Assembly (NCBI GenBank): GCA_016946835.1
Contig: JACVTC010000212.1
Coordinates: 80,001-144,000, forward strand
DNA: 64,000 bases
Reading direction: 5' to 3'
Source of the DNA: Neocallimastix lanati (nom. inval.)
Taxonomy: Eukaryota > Neocallimastigomycota > Neocallimastigomycetes > Neocallimastigales > Neocallimastigaceae
Part shown: one piece after another, positions 33,871 through 44,078 of the stretch
How positions within the stretch are numbered: position 1 is the stretch's first letter
Layout: each line of letters begins with the position of its first letter
The notes under the pieces: model-generated
The model's database searches: none
Told to the model about the DNA's origin: nothing
Seen by the model: the letters and a program-made list of their open reading frames with translations, nothing else
Translations under genes and position numbers: made by a program

Positions 33871-34204
33871 ATCAAAATTTAAATTATAAATTTATCATAA
33901 TTTTTATAAATTTTGTATTTGAGATATTCAAATTATATTAATGAATATTTTAATAACTAAATTTATCATAATTTTTATAAATTTTGTATTTGAGATATTC
34001 AAATTATATTAATGAATATTTTAATAACTAACATAGTAAATATAAAATTTTCTTAAAAAAATGAAATAATATTCTACAATATAATTATCTTATAAAAATT
34101 ATTATTTTGTTAATAGTCAATTTTATCTTCAATTAAGAATTCTTCTCGTATAGAGAACTATACTTAATTTCATATATAAATTGCTATCTTAGCGTGGGCA
34201 ATTT
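33761..34204. other. Family D 3' untranslated region
   Basis: Poly-A tract at 33834-33866, then two direct copies of a 76-bp block (about 33890-33960 and 33961-34030, around TTTTGTATTTGAGATATTC). The last 80 bp before the LTR contain GCGTGGGCAATTTTGA. Confidence 0.6.
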
Positions 34205-34769
34205 TGATTTAAAACAAATATGTGTAGTAACATATTTGTATATTTAATAATAATTATTAAATATTAAATTTATATCTTTTGATAATAATTTTTATAATAT
34301 ATTATTAATTATTCATTATTATATTATAATTACTATTATAATATATATTAAATTACATATTATTTTATAATATATTAAATTATATATTTATTTTATAATT
34401 ATATATTATTATATTAAAATATAATAATATTCTTATATTTAACTTTAATAGGATTTTTATTATATTATATAATATATTATTATGTATTATTTTATATTTA
34501 TTTTATATTTTACATATAATATACATTTATTATTTAATATAGATATTGTATTCTTATATATATATAATTTATATTATATGTTTAAAATATATTTCACATT
34601 ATTAAATTTTATAATTTTAAAAATGTAATTTCTTAATAATAACCAATTTCTAAAAAAAATTAATTTAGAAAGGGGTTTTTTAGTTTTTAGGAAAAGTAAT
34701 AATAAATTAAATAAAGATATAACTATATTATTATAATTAAAATATAGCACATAAAAGTCCCGCATATCA
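34205..34769 (+). repeat. Family D 3' LTR
   Basis: 565 bp, as the 5' LTR but with TGATTT at the start and one other substitution seen near 34733. Confidence 0.92.
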
Positions 34770-34795
34770 ATATGACAATCACGTGTTTACATTAT

Positions 34796-35182
34796 TGATA
34801 TGCGGGACTTTTATGTGCAATAATTTATAAGCAGTGGGTTTTAAATAATGGTAGTTTAGTAAATTTTATTAATAAAATTATAATATTCGTACAATTAAAA
34901 TAATAATTCTAATTCCTAAAAATTTACAAGAGAGTTTTTTTATTTCTAATATAAATAATCTAATCTATTTATAAGAAATAGGTAATATATTAATTATATA
35001 TTCTAATATATAGAACTATATAAATTTTATATGAATTAAAGTAATATAATTATTATAATTATAATAATACATATTGAAATAAAATAAAATAAAATAATTA
35101 TTATCAAAAAGATATAAATTTAATATTTAATAATTATTATTAAATATACAAATATGTTACTACACATATTTGTTTTATATCA
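34796..35182 (-). repeat. Solo LTR related to family D
   Basis: 387 bp in opposite orientation, TGATATAAAACAAATATG...CCCGCATATCA on the minus strand, flanked by TTAT (34792-34795 and 35183-35186). It lies 26 bp from the end of element D, producing an inverted pair of identical LTR ends around the spacer. Confidence 0.88.
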
Positions 35183-35450
35183 TTATTTAATATATATTAA
35201 TTTCAATATGTTAATAATATTTAGTCAGTTAGTTGGCCTAGACTATTTCCTAAATATTTTAATAATAATTATAATATTATTAATTATTATATTATTAATT
35301 ATTATATTATTAATTATTATATTATTAATTATTAATATTGAAATTCAAATAACTGAATTATTGAAATTGAAATTGAAATTCAGTTATTATCTTAACAATA
35401 TTAATGATTAATAGTTTAATTATAATCTTTTAATTAAATTATTACACAAT
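35183..35450. other. Segment of the older repeat that hosts the LTR stack
   Basis: Related to 26413-26640. Tandem ATTATATTATTA units at 35272-35330 and a hairpin TAACTGAA / TTCAGTTA at 35350-35390. No gene. Confidence 0.45.
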
Positions 35451-35920
35451 TGTAAGAAATTACTTATAAAATTAATTATAAATAATTTCTTAACTACAAA
35501 CTAACATTAATTATTACTAATTAACATTAATTTGAGAAAATAAAATTAAATATAATTAAATAAATATAAAATAATATAAATAAATAATTATACTTAACTT
35601 AAATATACGATAGAGTTTATTATAGAAAGTTTATAATAAACAATAACACAAAAGGAATAAAAGACACAAATATTTATAAAATACGTTTTATTAAAAAGGG
35701 TTTTGTTTATTAATTATTTTATTTGAATTATTATTTATTATAAAAATTCTAAAATAATAACTCTTGATTTCTCGAAGAGAACTCAAGAGAATCAAATATA
35801 TATAAATTAATAATTAAATATTATTGGTTAAAATAAATACAATAATTTAATGTATTAAATTAATGTATTAAATAAGAAAGATAGATAAATTTTATAATAA
35901 ATTTATCTAAGTTTCTTACA
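35451..35920 (-). repeat. Short solo LTR, family B relative
   Basis: 470 bp with ends TGTAAGAAA / TTTCTTACA and target duplication ACAAT (35446-35450, 35921-35925). It keeps the CTCTTGA / TCAAGAG hairpin of family B. Confidence 0.85.
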
Positions 35921-35927
35921 ACAATAT

Positions 35928-36815
35928 TGTAATAATTCTATTAAGAACTAACTCAAAATAGAATTATTAACTACAACTTAACGACTAATTCATTAAGTTG
36001 AGAAAATAAAATAAATTAAACTTTTTTTTTTACCTTTAGAGTAGAGTTTATTATAAAATTAATTATAATAATAACACAAAAAGTAAGAGAAGAATTGTTT
36101 GTATAAATTGATTTTAAAAATATGTTTTTGAATAAAATATTTTTATTAATTTATTAAAGTTTAAAATATAAAATTGTTACTATTATAACTATGTTTTTTA
36201 TAATAATAACTCTTGATTTCTCAAAGAGAACTCAAGAGCCTTATTTATATTTTTTTTTATGAAAATAAGGTTAAATAAGAAAGGGTTTTCTAATCTTAAC
36301 AAATCTCTTATCTAGGAAAAGATTAGATAGAAAAACCTAGATAAGTTTTCGATCGATATTCTATCCATATCGATCATCGCATTAATTAAGTAAAACCGAT
36401 TACTTCTAAAAAGTAATTGGAAAAAATCTTAATTAACCGATTTTCCAATCTAATCTAATGATCGAAAATAAAAGAATAAAATAATAAAAGATATTTCGAT
36501 CATATAATTTATCCTTATATTAAAAATATAAAATTAAATAGTTAATAAAATACACAATACATTATAAAATACAGAATACATTATAAAATACAGAATACAA
36601 TACAATACAGAATACATTAGTTACAGTAGAGAATTTAACATATTGTAAATATATTATTTAAAATTAATTAAATAAATTTTGTTAAATTAATGAATATTTA
36701 AAATTAAATTAAATAAATTTAATAAATATTATATGTAATTAAATAAAGTTATAGTTATAATAACTTAACTAAGAAAATATAATTATTTGTTAGCAAATAA
36801 TTATAGATTCTTACA
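35928..36815 (-). repeat. Solo LTR of family B
   Basis: 888 bp, minus strand, TGTAAGAATCTATAATT...TTATTACA, with target duplication AATAT (35923-35927, 36816-36820). It contains GATCGATAT repeats, TATAAATAAGG and the start-site hairpin. Confidence 0.9.
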
Positions 36816-37420
36816 AATATATTAGAAAAAGAAATATTGGAATAGTGGCTAGAGCTATGATTATGAATCGAACTATTCGGGTTCGATTCACACTCAAAGA
36901 AAATTTTAACGATTTTTATTTTCACATTCTAGATATTTCTTTCTGTAATTTCTTTAAGAATTTTATAGAAATTCTTAATAGTTAAAATTATATTTTATTC
37001 TATTTTATTCCTTCTTTTTATTAGTTTCTATTTTTGTGGTTAAAATCGGTTTTAAACGAATTTTACACAATTCTATAATTTTTCAAAATCATGAAAACTG
37101 TTTTTCCGAAAAAAGTATAAATAGGTATGAATTTTCACTTGAAAATATTTCTCTTCGTGCTTTTATCGTATTTTAAGGTAGTTTATTATTATTAGTAATA
37201 AAACATCTTTCTAATAAAACAATTTTTAAATAAATAATTAAATAAATAAAATAATAAATAAAACCAATATTACTAATATTTCAGCACCGACCTTCCTAAT
37301 CAACAAAGGAATCAAGTGCTCCAATATTAATATTTTGTGTTTATTAATTCTTGTGTTTAGTTTACTTATTCTAAGTGTCCTTTTAGTATTGGAACACCCA
37401 GGTTTCCGTTACATATATAA
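36816..37420 (+). repeat. LTR-like repeat with tRNA-like box A/B and TATA box (family F)
   Basis: An A-box-like TAGTGGCTAGAGC (36843-36855) is followed by a palindromic B-box GGTTCGATTCA (36880-36890) inside GAATCGAAC / GTTCGATTC. Further on come a conserved CCGAAAAAAGTATAAATAGG (37106-37125) and TTCAGCACCGACC. Two relatives (57175-57534; minus 62737-63302) share this order with different tRNA-like parts. No ORF. The solo LTR at 35928 was inserted into its left part. It may be an LTR or a tRNA-derived SINE. Confidence 0.55.
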
Positions 37421-37483
37421 TTATTTCATTTTTTTAAATTTTTTGGAATATTTTAATAAGACTTACTAATATATATATGATAT

Positions 37484-37800
37484 TTAATATTGGAATTATT
37501 ATAGCAATATAAACCACATAACAAATAATGCTTCAGAATCTTTTAATAATTACTTAAAAAAATTGTTTTACAAAAAACCTTCTTTCTATGAATTAATTTA
37601 TCATTTAAAAAGAGAAGAATCTTTATCTTACAATAATTACAAAAGGAAAATTGAAGGAGTTTGGAAAAAAAAAAAACGAATATTAACAAAAACTGATAAA
37701 ATCAATGATTTAATTAAAAAATACAAAAAAAAGGAATCCGAATTAATTGATAAAAAATGAGATAAAAATGATATCATTGATTTATAGTATAAATGTTTAT
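37484..37800 (+). pseudogene. Mutator-like transposase C-terminal remnant
   Basis: The frame reads HITNNASESFNNYLKKL, then KPSFYELIYHLKREESLSY and GVWKKKKRIL, ending near LWYKCLLELN. The motif T-N-N-x-x-E-S-x-N is typical of the C-terminal part of MULE-type transposases. Only about 100 residues remain, with a stop near 37758. A second remnant at 40895-41245 is clearly homologous. The DDE catalytic core is absent. Family assignment rests on these motifs only. Confidence 0.5.
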
Positions 37801-37865
37801 TAGAATTAAACAATCTCTAACTTTATAAATAATAATAATTAACTAGTATATATATAGTTTAAATT

Positions 37866-37995
37866 ATATTAATATCAATGTCAATATATTTTATTAATAT
37901 CAATATCATTATATTTCATTAATATCAATATCATTATATTTCATTAATATCAATATCTTTATATTTTATTTATATCAATATCAATATTTAAATTT
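37866..37995 (+). repeat. Tandem repeat, about 27-bp unit (TTAATATCAATATCATTATA)
   Basis: Four to five imperfect units. The same ATTAATATCAATATC motif occurs at 39900-39960 and 41470-41540, next to the other transposase remnant, so it is part of the element's 3' region. Confidence 0.65.
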
Positions 37996-38433
37996 TATTA
38001 ATAATAAATATTTAATATTAAAATAAATTTTATTTTATTATTTAATTAATTTAATAATAAAATATTAAATATTTAATAATAAAATATAATAATAAAATGA
38101 AAATTAAATAATTGGAAATAAATAAAAATAAAATAAAATTCTTAACAGAAAACTTATTTATTCTTTTATTTATTATTTTTTTTAGTTTTTATTTTTTTTT
38201 TTTTAATGCTAAAATACAATAAATAAAAATATACGTTGTAAGTTGTGGCGTATTACATAATTTATATGCATTGTACAAATATTTATGCTGATTATACATA
38301 AATTATATCGAAATGCTTCACATCCCTATTATTAATAATTTAATATAAAGTAGTAAAATTTTTATATTGGAAAAAGAAAAACATTAAAAGTTTTATTGGA
38401 ATAATTTTAGATATATTATTTTAATATAAAATA

Positions 38434-38464
<31 letters not shown>

Positions 38465-38627
38465 ATTTTATTAAAATAATATATCTATTATTATTTAAAT
38501 AAAAATTTTTTTATTTTGAGCTATTTTATTGATAGCAATATTTATATAATTATTTATTGGGGATAGCGCATTTCGGAAGTACACGTTATTATATTTAAGC
38601 CACTTATTTTTAATATGGCGTATTATA
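37996..38627. other. AT-rich spacer with scattered TIR-type motifs
   Basis: Poly-T at 38439-38464. Subterminal-type motifs GTGGCGTATTAC (38244) and CGAAATGCTTCACATCCC (38311) and CGCATTTCGG (38567) resemble those of the neighbouring transposon ends. No gene. Confidence 0.4.
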
Positions 38628-38769
38628 GGGGGTGTGTCATTTCGAAAATTTTTATTGCATAAATTTGTATTTTGTTGTAGTGCATTTCAGAAAACATGGC
38701 GTATTATAATGTAATAAATAAATAAATGAATAAATAAATTATAAATGAATAAATAAATTTTTAAATAAT

Positions 38770-39011
38770 TATTAGAAAATAAGATTTATATCTTATTAAC
38801 TTTATTTATTAATTATAAAGAGTTACATATTTCTATATTCTCTAATTGTTTCTAATTGTTATGTAAAATACAAATTACATGTATTTATATATCTTAAATG
38901 TGGCTTAACACTATTAGTAATAGCTTAATACATGAATATTCTAAGAACTATTACATTAGTAATGTATTATTAATTATTAGTAATTAAAATATAAATTCAC
39001 ATATTCTAACA
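38770..39011 (-). repeat. Solo Ty1/copia LTR inside the left arm
   Basis: 242 bp, minus strand TGTTAGAATATGTG...CTAATA, flanked by the 5-bp duplication ATAAT (38765-38769, 39012-39016). Shares the TGTGGC-TTAAC block with the copia LTR at 7875-8114. The right arm of the transposon shows the empty site. Confidence 0.8.
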
Positions 39012-39189
39012 ATAATAATAAAAATAATTAAGACAAATGTTTATTATGACTAAAAAATTTTTTTTAGAAAATTAAATAAAAATATATATATATATAATTA
39101 CTACATATATAAAATAATTATTATGTTTTTTTTATTTTATTTTAAATATTATTAATTATTATTAATACATTAATTCCTTGTTTATATTA

Positions 39190-39445
39190 TCAACAGAAAA
39201 TACAGATTGAATAAAATAAAATAAAATAAAATAAAAAGTAGAATATTAAATAAGAAAGTACAGATTGAATAAAATAAAATAAAATAAAATAAAATAAAAT
39301 AAATAGTAGAATAGAATATAAATATTAAGTACAGATTGAATAAAATAAAATAAAATAAATAGTAGAATATCAAATATAAAGTATAGAACGAATAAAATAA
39401 AGTAAATAATAGAATATCAAATATAAAGTATAGATCGAATAAAAT

Positions 39446-39477
<32 letters not shown>

Positions 39478-39480
39478 AAA
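39190..39480. repeat. Minisatellite in left arm: (TAAAA)n with CAGATTGAA spacers
   Basis: About five units of 45-60 bp, each a GTAGAATA...ACAGATTGAA spacer plus a variable AAAATAAAAT array. It is mirrored in the right arm. Confidence 0.8.
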
Positions 39481-40294
39481 TATAATAATTATTTTATATA
39501 TATAGGAATCATATATATTTTAATTTTTTTTCATTTATTTTTCTAAAAAAAAAAATTTAGTTATAATAACTTTTGTCTTTTAATTATTATATTTTATTAT
39601 AGTAAATAAAAAAATTTAAATGAAAAGTAAATAATTTTAATTATTTATAATTCATATTTTCATAAACGATATAAATATATATTAATTTAAATGATATAAG
39701 AATTAAAAATTAAAACAATAAGAGTTGAATAATTGATCCTATTAAAATAATTAATTATTTGCATAGTAATATTTATAATGTTTGATCAATATGAATCAAT
39801 TATTATTAAAATATAATAATAACAATTATATTTTAATAAAATAATAAAAATCTTTTATTGAATTTAATATTTTTAATAACATAATTAATTTTGAAAAGTA
39901 TATTGATATTAATAAAATTTATAATTATATAATATTGATATTGATATTAATAAAATTTTTAATTATAAATTTTTTTATATAAATAAATAATTAAATAATA
40001 ATTAAATAAATATTTTATTTCATAATTTCATAATTTAATATATTTATATTTGATAATAATCAAACTTTATAGTTAAAAAATGGTATAAAAAATAAGAAAG
40101 AATTATTAAATAATTTTTTAAGAACAATTATTATAAAATTTAATAATAATAATATTATAAAAAAAAATATTATTAAATATTATTATTTAATAAATAAATG
40201 AATAAATTAATAAATAAATAAATTTTTCAGAATATGGCGAATTAAATATATTTGTAAATCATCAATTTTTTTGAAATGTATCACATTTTAAATA

Positions 40295-40665
40295 TTTTTA
40301 GGGGAGTGTGCATTTCGAAAATTTTTATTACATTAATTTGTATTTTGTTGTATGGCTTAAATATTTTTAATTTTAAGCCACTTAATTTTATTAAAAATTT
40401 AATGAATAATAATTAATTAATTAATTAAATAAAATTACAATTCTCAAAAATTTTCAAACACGTAATCTTATGTGGGGCGTATATCTAATTATATCATAGT
40501 TTTGTGGCTTTTTTCTACAATTTTTTAAAAGCCATATATTCACAATATGGCGTGAATAATAAATGTGGTGATATTTTATGACGAAATTTTATAAGCCACC
40601 AAGAATTTGGCGAAATTCAACTGGACGAAATTCAACTTTTGGTGAAATACAACACTTCAATAAAT
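40295..40665 (+). repeat. Internal transposon end with subterminal repeats
   Basis: GGGGAGTGTGCATTTCGAAA starts at 40310 and matches the right end of the MITE at 5350-5507, through GGCTTAAATATTTTTAATTT. Following are repeated GTGGC / GCCAT / ATGGCGT motifs and tandem GGCGAAATTCAAC, GGACGAAATTCAAC, GGTGAAATACAAC (40610-40655). Such arrays are typical transposase-binding subterminal repeats. Confidence 0.6.
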
Positions 40666-40894
40666 AATAATTAGGTTAGGTATTTCTATTTAACATTAAA
40701 AAATAAAATAAAAATAAGAAATAAGAAAACTTTTTTTTTTAAACATTGAAAAATAAAATAAATATAAATAAAATAAAAATAAGAAATAAGAAAACTTTTT
40801 TTTTTAAACATTGAAAAATAAAATAAAAATAAATAAACATTTTATTTTTTAATGCTTAAAAAATAAAAAAAAAAAAAAAAATAGTATAATGTTA

Positions 40895-41245
40895 ATAATT
40901 GGAATTATTATGAAGATATAGAGCATTTAACAAACAATGCATCAGAATCTTATAATAGCTACTTAAATGATATATTCCAAATAAACCTTTATTTTATAAA
41001 TTAATATATATATTAAAAGAAGAAGAAAACTTATCTTATAATGATTATCAAAGGAGAACTAAAGGAACTTGGAAAAAAAAGCAAAAAATATTTAGTGCAA
41101 CTGATGAAATTAAAATTTTAATTGAAAATTACAAAAGTAAGGAAATAAATTTATTTTATAATGGATGCAACAGAAATGAATTAATTAAATTATGGAAAGA
41201 TTGTTTAATTGATTTAAACGATATAAATATTAATTTAAAATAAAT
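40895..41245 (+). pseudogene. Mutator-like transposase C-terminal remnant, second copy
   Basis: The text reads EHLTNNASESYNSYLND, then after a one-base shift near 40975 KPLFYKLIYILKEEENLSY, RRTKGTWKKKQKIF and ELIKLWKDCLIDLNDIN. It is about 110 residues long, homologous to 37484-37800 and better preserved at the C-terminus. It lies in the centre of the inverted-repeat structure, upstream of the right arm. The catalytic core is absent. Confidence 0.5.
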
Positions 41246-41949
41246 AATCTTAATTTAAAAAAATGCTAGAAAAATACAAATTTATTTATTTTAAATTTAT
41301 ATTTATAATCGTTTAAATAATAATTAAATAATCTTAAATTTAAAAAAATGCTAGAAAAATACAAATTTATTTACCTATTGTGTTTATTTAATAATCTTAA
41401 TAGAAATTATCTTTTAGTTATTTTTATTAAGTAATTTATAACTAAAACCGATTTATTTGATACTAGTTAAAATTTTATTAATATCAATATCAATATTATA
41501 TTATTTATAAATTTTATTAATATCAATATACTTTTCAAAATTAATTATGTTATTAAAAATACTAAATTCAATAAAAGATTTTTATTATTTTATTAAAATT
41601 ATTATTGTTATTATTATATTTTAATAATAATTGATTCATGTTGATCAAACATTATAAATATTACTATGCAAATTATTAATTATTTTAATAGGATCAATTA
41701 CTCAACTCTTATTGTTTTAATTTTTAATTCTTATATCATTTAAATTAATATATATTTATATCGTTTATGAAAATATGAATTATAAATAATTAAAATTATT
41801 TACTTTTCATTTAAATTTTTTTATTTACTATAATAAAATATAATAATTAAGAGACAAACGTTATTATAACTAATTTTTTTTTTTTTTTTTTAGAAAAATA
41901 AATGATAAAAAATTAAAATATATAAGATTCCTATATATATAAAATAATT

Positions 41950-42235
41950 ATTATATTTATATTTCTACTATTTATTTTATTTTATTTTATTTTATTTTAT
42001 TTTATTTTATTTTATTTTATTTTATTTTATTTTATTTTATTTTATTTTATTCAATTTGTACTTTCTTATTTAATATTCTACTTTTTATTTTATTTTATTA
42101 TATTTTATTTTATTTTATTTTATTTTATTTTATTTTATTTTATTTTATTAAATCTGTACTTATATTTATGTTTCTACTATTTATTTTATTTTATTTTATT
42201 TCATTTTATTTTATTTTATTCAATCTGTATTTTCT
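41950..42235. repeat. Minisatellite in right arm: (ATTTT)n arrays
   Basis: Long TTTTA arrays separated by CAATTTGTACTTTCTTA-type spacers, the mirror image of 39190-39480 but with longer arrays. Confidence 0.8.
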
Positions 42236-42644
42236 ATTGATAATATAAACAAGGTATTAATGTATTAATAATAATTAATAATATTTAAAATAAAATAAAA
42301 AAAAATATAATAATTATTTTATATATGTAATAATTTTATATTTTTTTTTATTTAATTTTATAAAAAAAATTTTTTTAGTCATAATAAACGTTTGTCTTAA
42401 TTATTTTTATTATCATTTAAAAATTTATTTATTCATTTATAATTTATTTATTCATTTATTTATTTATTACATTATAATACGCCATGTTTTCCGAAATGCA
42501 CTACAACAAAATACAAATTAATGTAATAAAAATTTTCGAAATGACACACCCCCATATTTTTAATAATAATTTTTTCAAAAAAATTATATGAGCCATTTTA
42601 TTTTAATTTAAAAAAGAAATAATAATAAAACTGAGTAGGATAAA

Positions 42645-42790
42645 ATGTCTGATAAACACTGATGCTATATCAGGAATCCCACTTCTTGAGAAAACAGCGG
42701 TTTCTTTCTTAAGCAAAATAATGTATAACTGTTTCGAATCACCATTGGTTCCAATTTATTAAACATAAAAATACAGTTATCAGGGGCGTC

Positions 42791-42822
<32 letters not shown>

Positions 42823-42920
42823 CAGGTAAACAAGCAAGGAGTACTAAAGTCCATATCGCTTTATGTGGTCATGCTACCAAAAGGAATTAAAATTCCTCTT
42901 TGGAAAGTCAAATTCATTAA
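42645..42920 (-). repeat. Unclassified dispersed repeat R1, copy 2
   Basis: Inverted counterpart of 985-1240: CTATATCAGGAATCCC, TAACTGTTTCGAATCACC, GTTATCAGGGGCG, a poly-A (42798-42822), CCATATCGC and GGAATTAAAATTCC in the same order on the other strand. Confidence 0.55.
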
Positions 42921-43194
42921 TTTCGCTATTTAAAATTTATTTTGATTAATGAATTTTAATAAGAAATTAATGTATATTTCTTATTTATTTTTTTAGAATA
43001 ATACACTATACCATTTTCGGTGATCCATATATTTTCATTATTAATTTTTTGAATTTTATAATTTATTTTTTTTTCCATACTTTTATATTTTTTTATATAC
43101 AAATTAGATAATAATATAATAATATATTATTATCTAATTCATATAATAAATAAAAAGCAAATTATGTTTGAGTTATTATAAAAAAAAAAAAAAA
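42921..43194. other. AT-rich spacer with a perfect palindrome
   Basis: 43102-43117 and 43124-43139 are perfect 16-bp arms (AATTAGATAATAATAT). A 38-codon minus-strand ORF (from 43075) reading MEKKINYKIQKINNENIW is too short to call. Poly-A at 43180-43194. Confidence 0.45.
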
Positions 43195-43885
43195 AACTCA
43201 ACAGTGACAATATCAGTAACGTATTAAATTAAAAGTATGCATTCCAAATAAATATTTGAAAAATTAAAGGTTTCCAAACGAATCTAAATTAATCAGTATA
43301 AAAAATTTCAATGAAAATTTCACACTATTTATTTAGATTTATTAAAAAATGTTAATTATTTCCTAACTTTAAACAACTATTTACCTTCAATTAATGAAGA
43401 ACTGAAAGAAGATATTGAAATACTATATCCTTTTTCTGAAATATCAAATGAATATATATAAATTTAACTAATTATTATTTAGAGACCAGTAAAAAATTTG
43501 TTTTTGTTATTGATAAATAATTAGGAGTAAAAAGCTTACAAATAAAGAAAGCGATGATTATCTATTTTTTTAAAGGATTTAATTAGAGATAGTTCTTATT
43601 TAATCTATTCTTATATGATAGGAATAGTAACAATTGCTAAGGATTTTTGAGTCTACATTAAATCGTTCTATGGCATATATAATATTAAATGATAAAAAAT
43701 ATTATCAATATATTAGATTTACGTAAGAGAAAGTTATAGATCTATGCAATAAAAATAAAGAATTAACTTTTGAAGATTTAGAGCGTACGCATTAAGGACA
43801 TAAAGCTTATAATAATGAAAAAACTTTTAATCCATGTTTAGTCTATGTGCTTTAAATTCGAATAATGCTTATTTTCATGCTCAAA
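43195..43885 (+). pseudogene. Ancient AAA-ATPase/nuclease pseudogene
   Basis: Heavily decayed but collinear with the 44079 gene from the KLKVSK region through the Walker B area (TTTGTTATTGATAAAT) and TITIAKD-like segment to the start of the C-terminal half (LNDKKYYQYI, LTFEDLE, ALNSNNA). Many stops and indels. It is older than the other copies. It ends at the foldback remnant. Confidence 0.7.
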
Positions 43886-44037
43886 TAAAGCATTACATTG
43901 TTGAAGTTAATCTTAATTTTAAGGAAAGAGTAAATTTTTTTTTGGAAAAAAAAAAAAAAAATAAAATTCCAAAAAAAAATTTACTCTTTCCTTAAAATTA
44001 AAGTTAATAAAGAAGTTATTATAATGGAATGAATTTA
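43880..44037. repeat. Foldback remnant joining two AAA segments
   Basis: Left part has CATGCTCAAATAAAGCATTA and right part TTATTATAATGGAATGAATT, as in the foldback at 4858-5160. The right end fuses directly to codons of the AAA gene. Confidence 0.65.
43915..43999. repeat. Perfect 33-bp inverted repeat (hairpin)
   Basis: Arms 43915-43947 and 43967-43999 are exact reverse complements (AATTTTAAGGAAAGAGTAAA plus T9 and GGAA), with a 19-nt A-rich loop. Confidence 0.9.
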
Positions 44038-44078
44038 TTACAAAACCAAGAAGATTTGGTAAAACTTCAATAGCAGCC

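Larger units (their letters stand above)
27084..34769 (+). mobile_element. Ty3 family D retrotransposon, near full length and very young
   Basis: 7.7 kb with two 565-bp LTRs (27084-27648, 34205-34769) that I read as differing at only two positions. Ends are TGAT...CCCGCATATCA; a 4-bp duplication ATAT flanks it (27080-27083, 34770-34773). Parts: 5' LTR, primer-binding site AATTGGTGGAGATATCGGGG, leader with a duplicated 65-bp block, gag, slippery site, pol, 3' LTR. It looks structurally whole with about one break. It is a sister of family C in gag, pol, frameshift site and LTR terminal palindrome. Confidence 0.92.
38628..42553. mobile_element. 3.9-kb DNA transposon structure with 1.1-1.3 kb inverted arms (Mutator-like)
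   Basis: The left end GGGGGTGTGTCATTTCGAAA (38628) is matched by the reverse complement ending TTTCGAAATGACACACCCCC (42553). The inverted arms are 38628-39966 and about 41467-42553, including unique blocks such as TTGATCAATATGAATCAATT / its reverse. The 1.5-kb centre carries a transposase remnant (plus strand). Very long TIRs fit Mutator-like elements. The left arm is longer because a copia solo LTR was inserted (38770-39011). No 8-9 bp target duplication is obvious. Alternatively, two copies of the same element end lie inverted to each other. Confidence 0.7.

Noticed and set aside
39190-42235. CRISPR-like spaced repeats
   Set aside because: The units are minisatellite variants of ATTTT arrays mirrored in transposon arms, in a eukaryotic context.
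42961-43075. 38-codon minus-strand ORF
   Set aside because: Too short, no homolog recognised, ends in AT-rich sequence.
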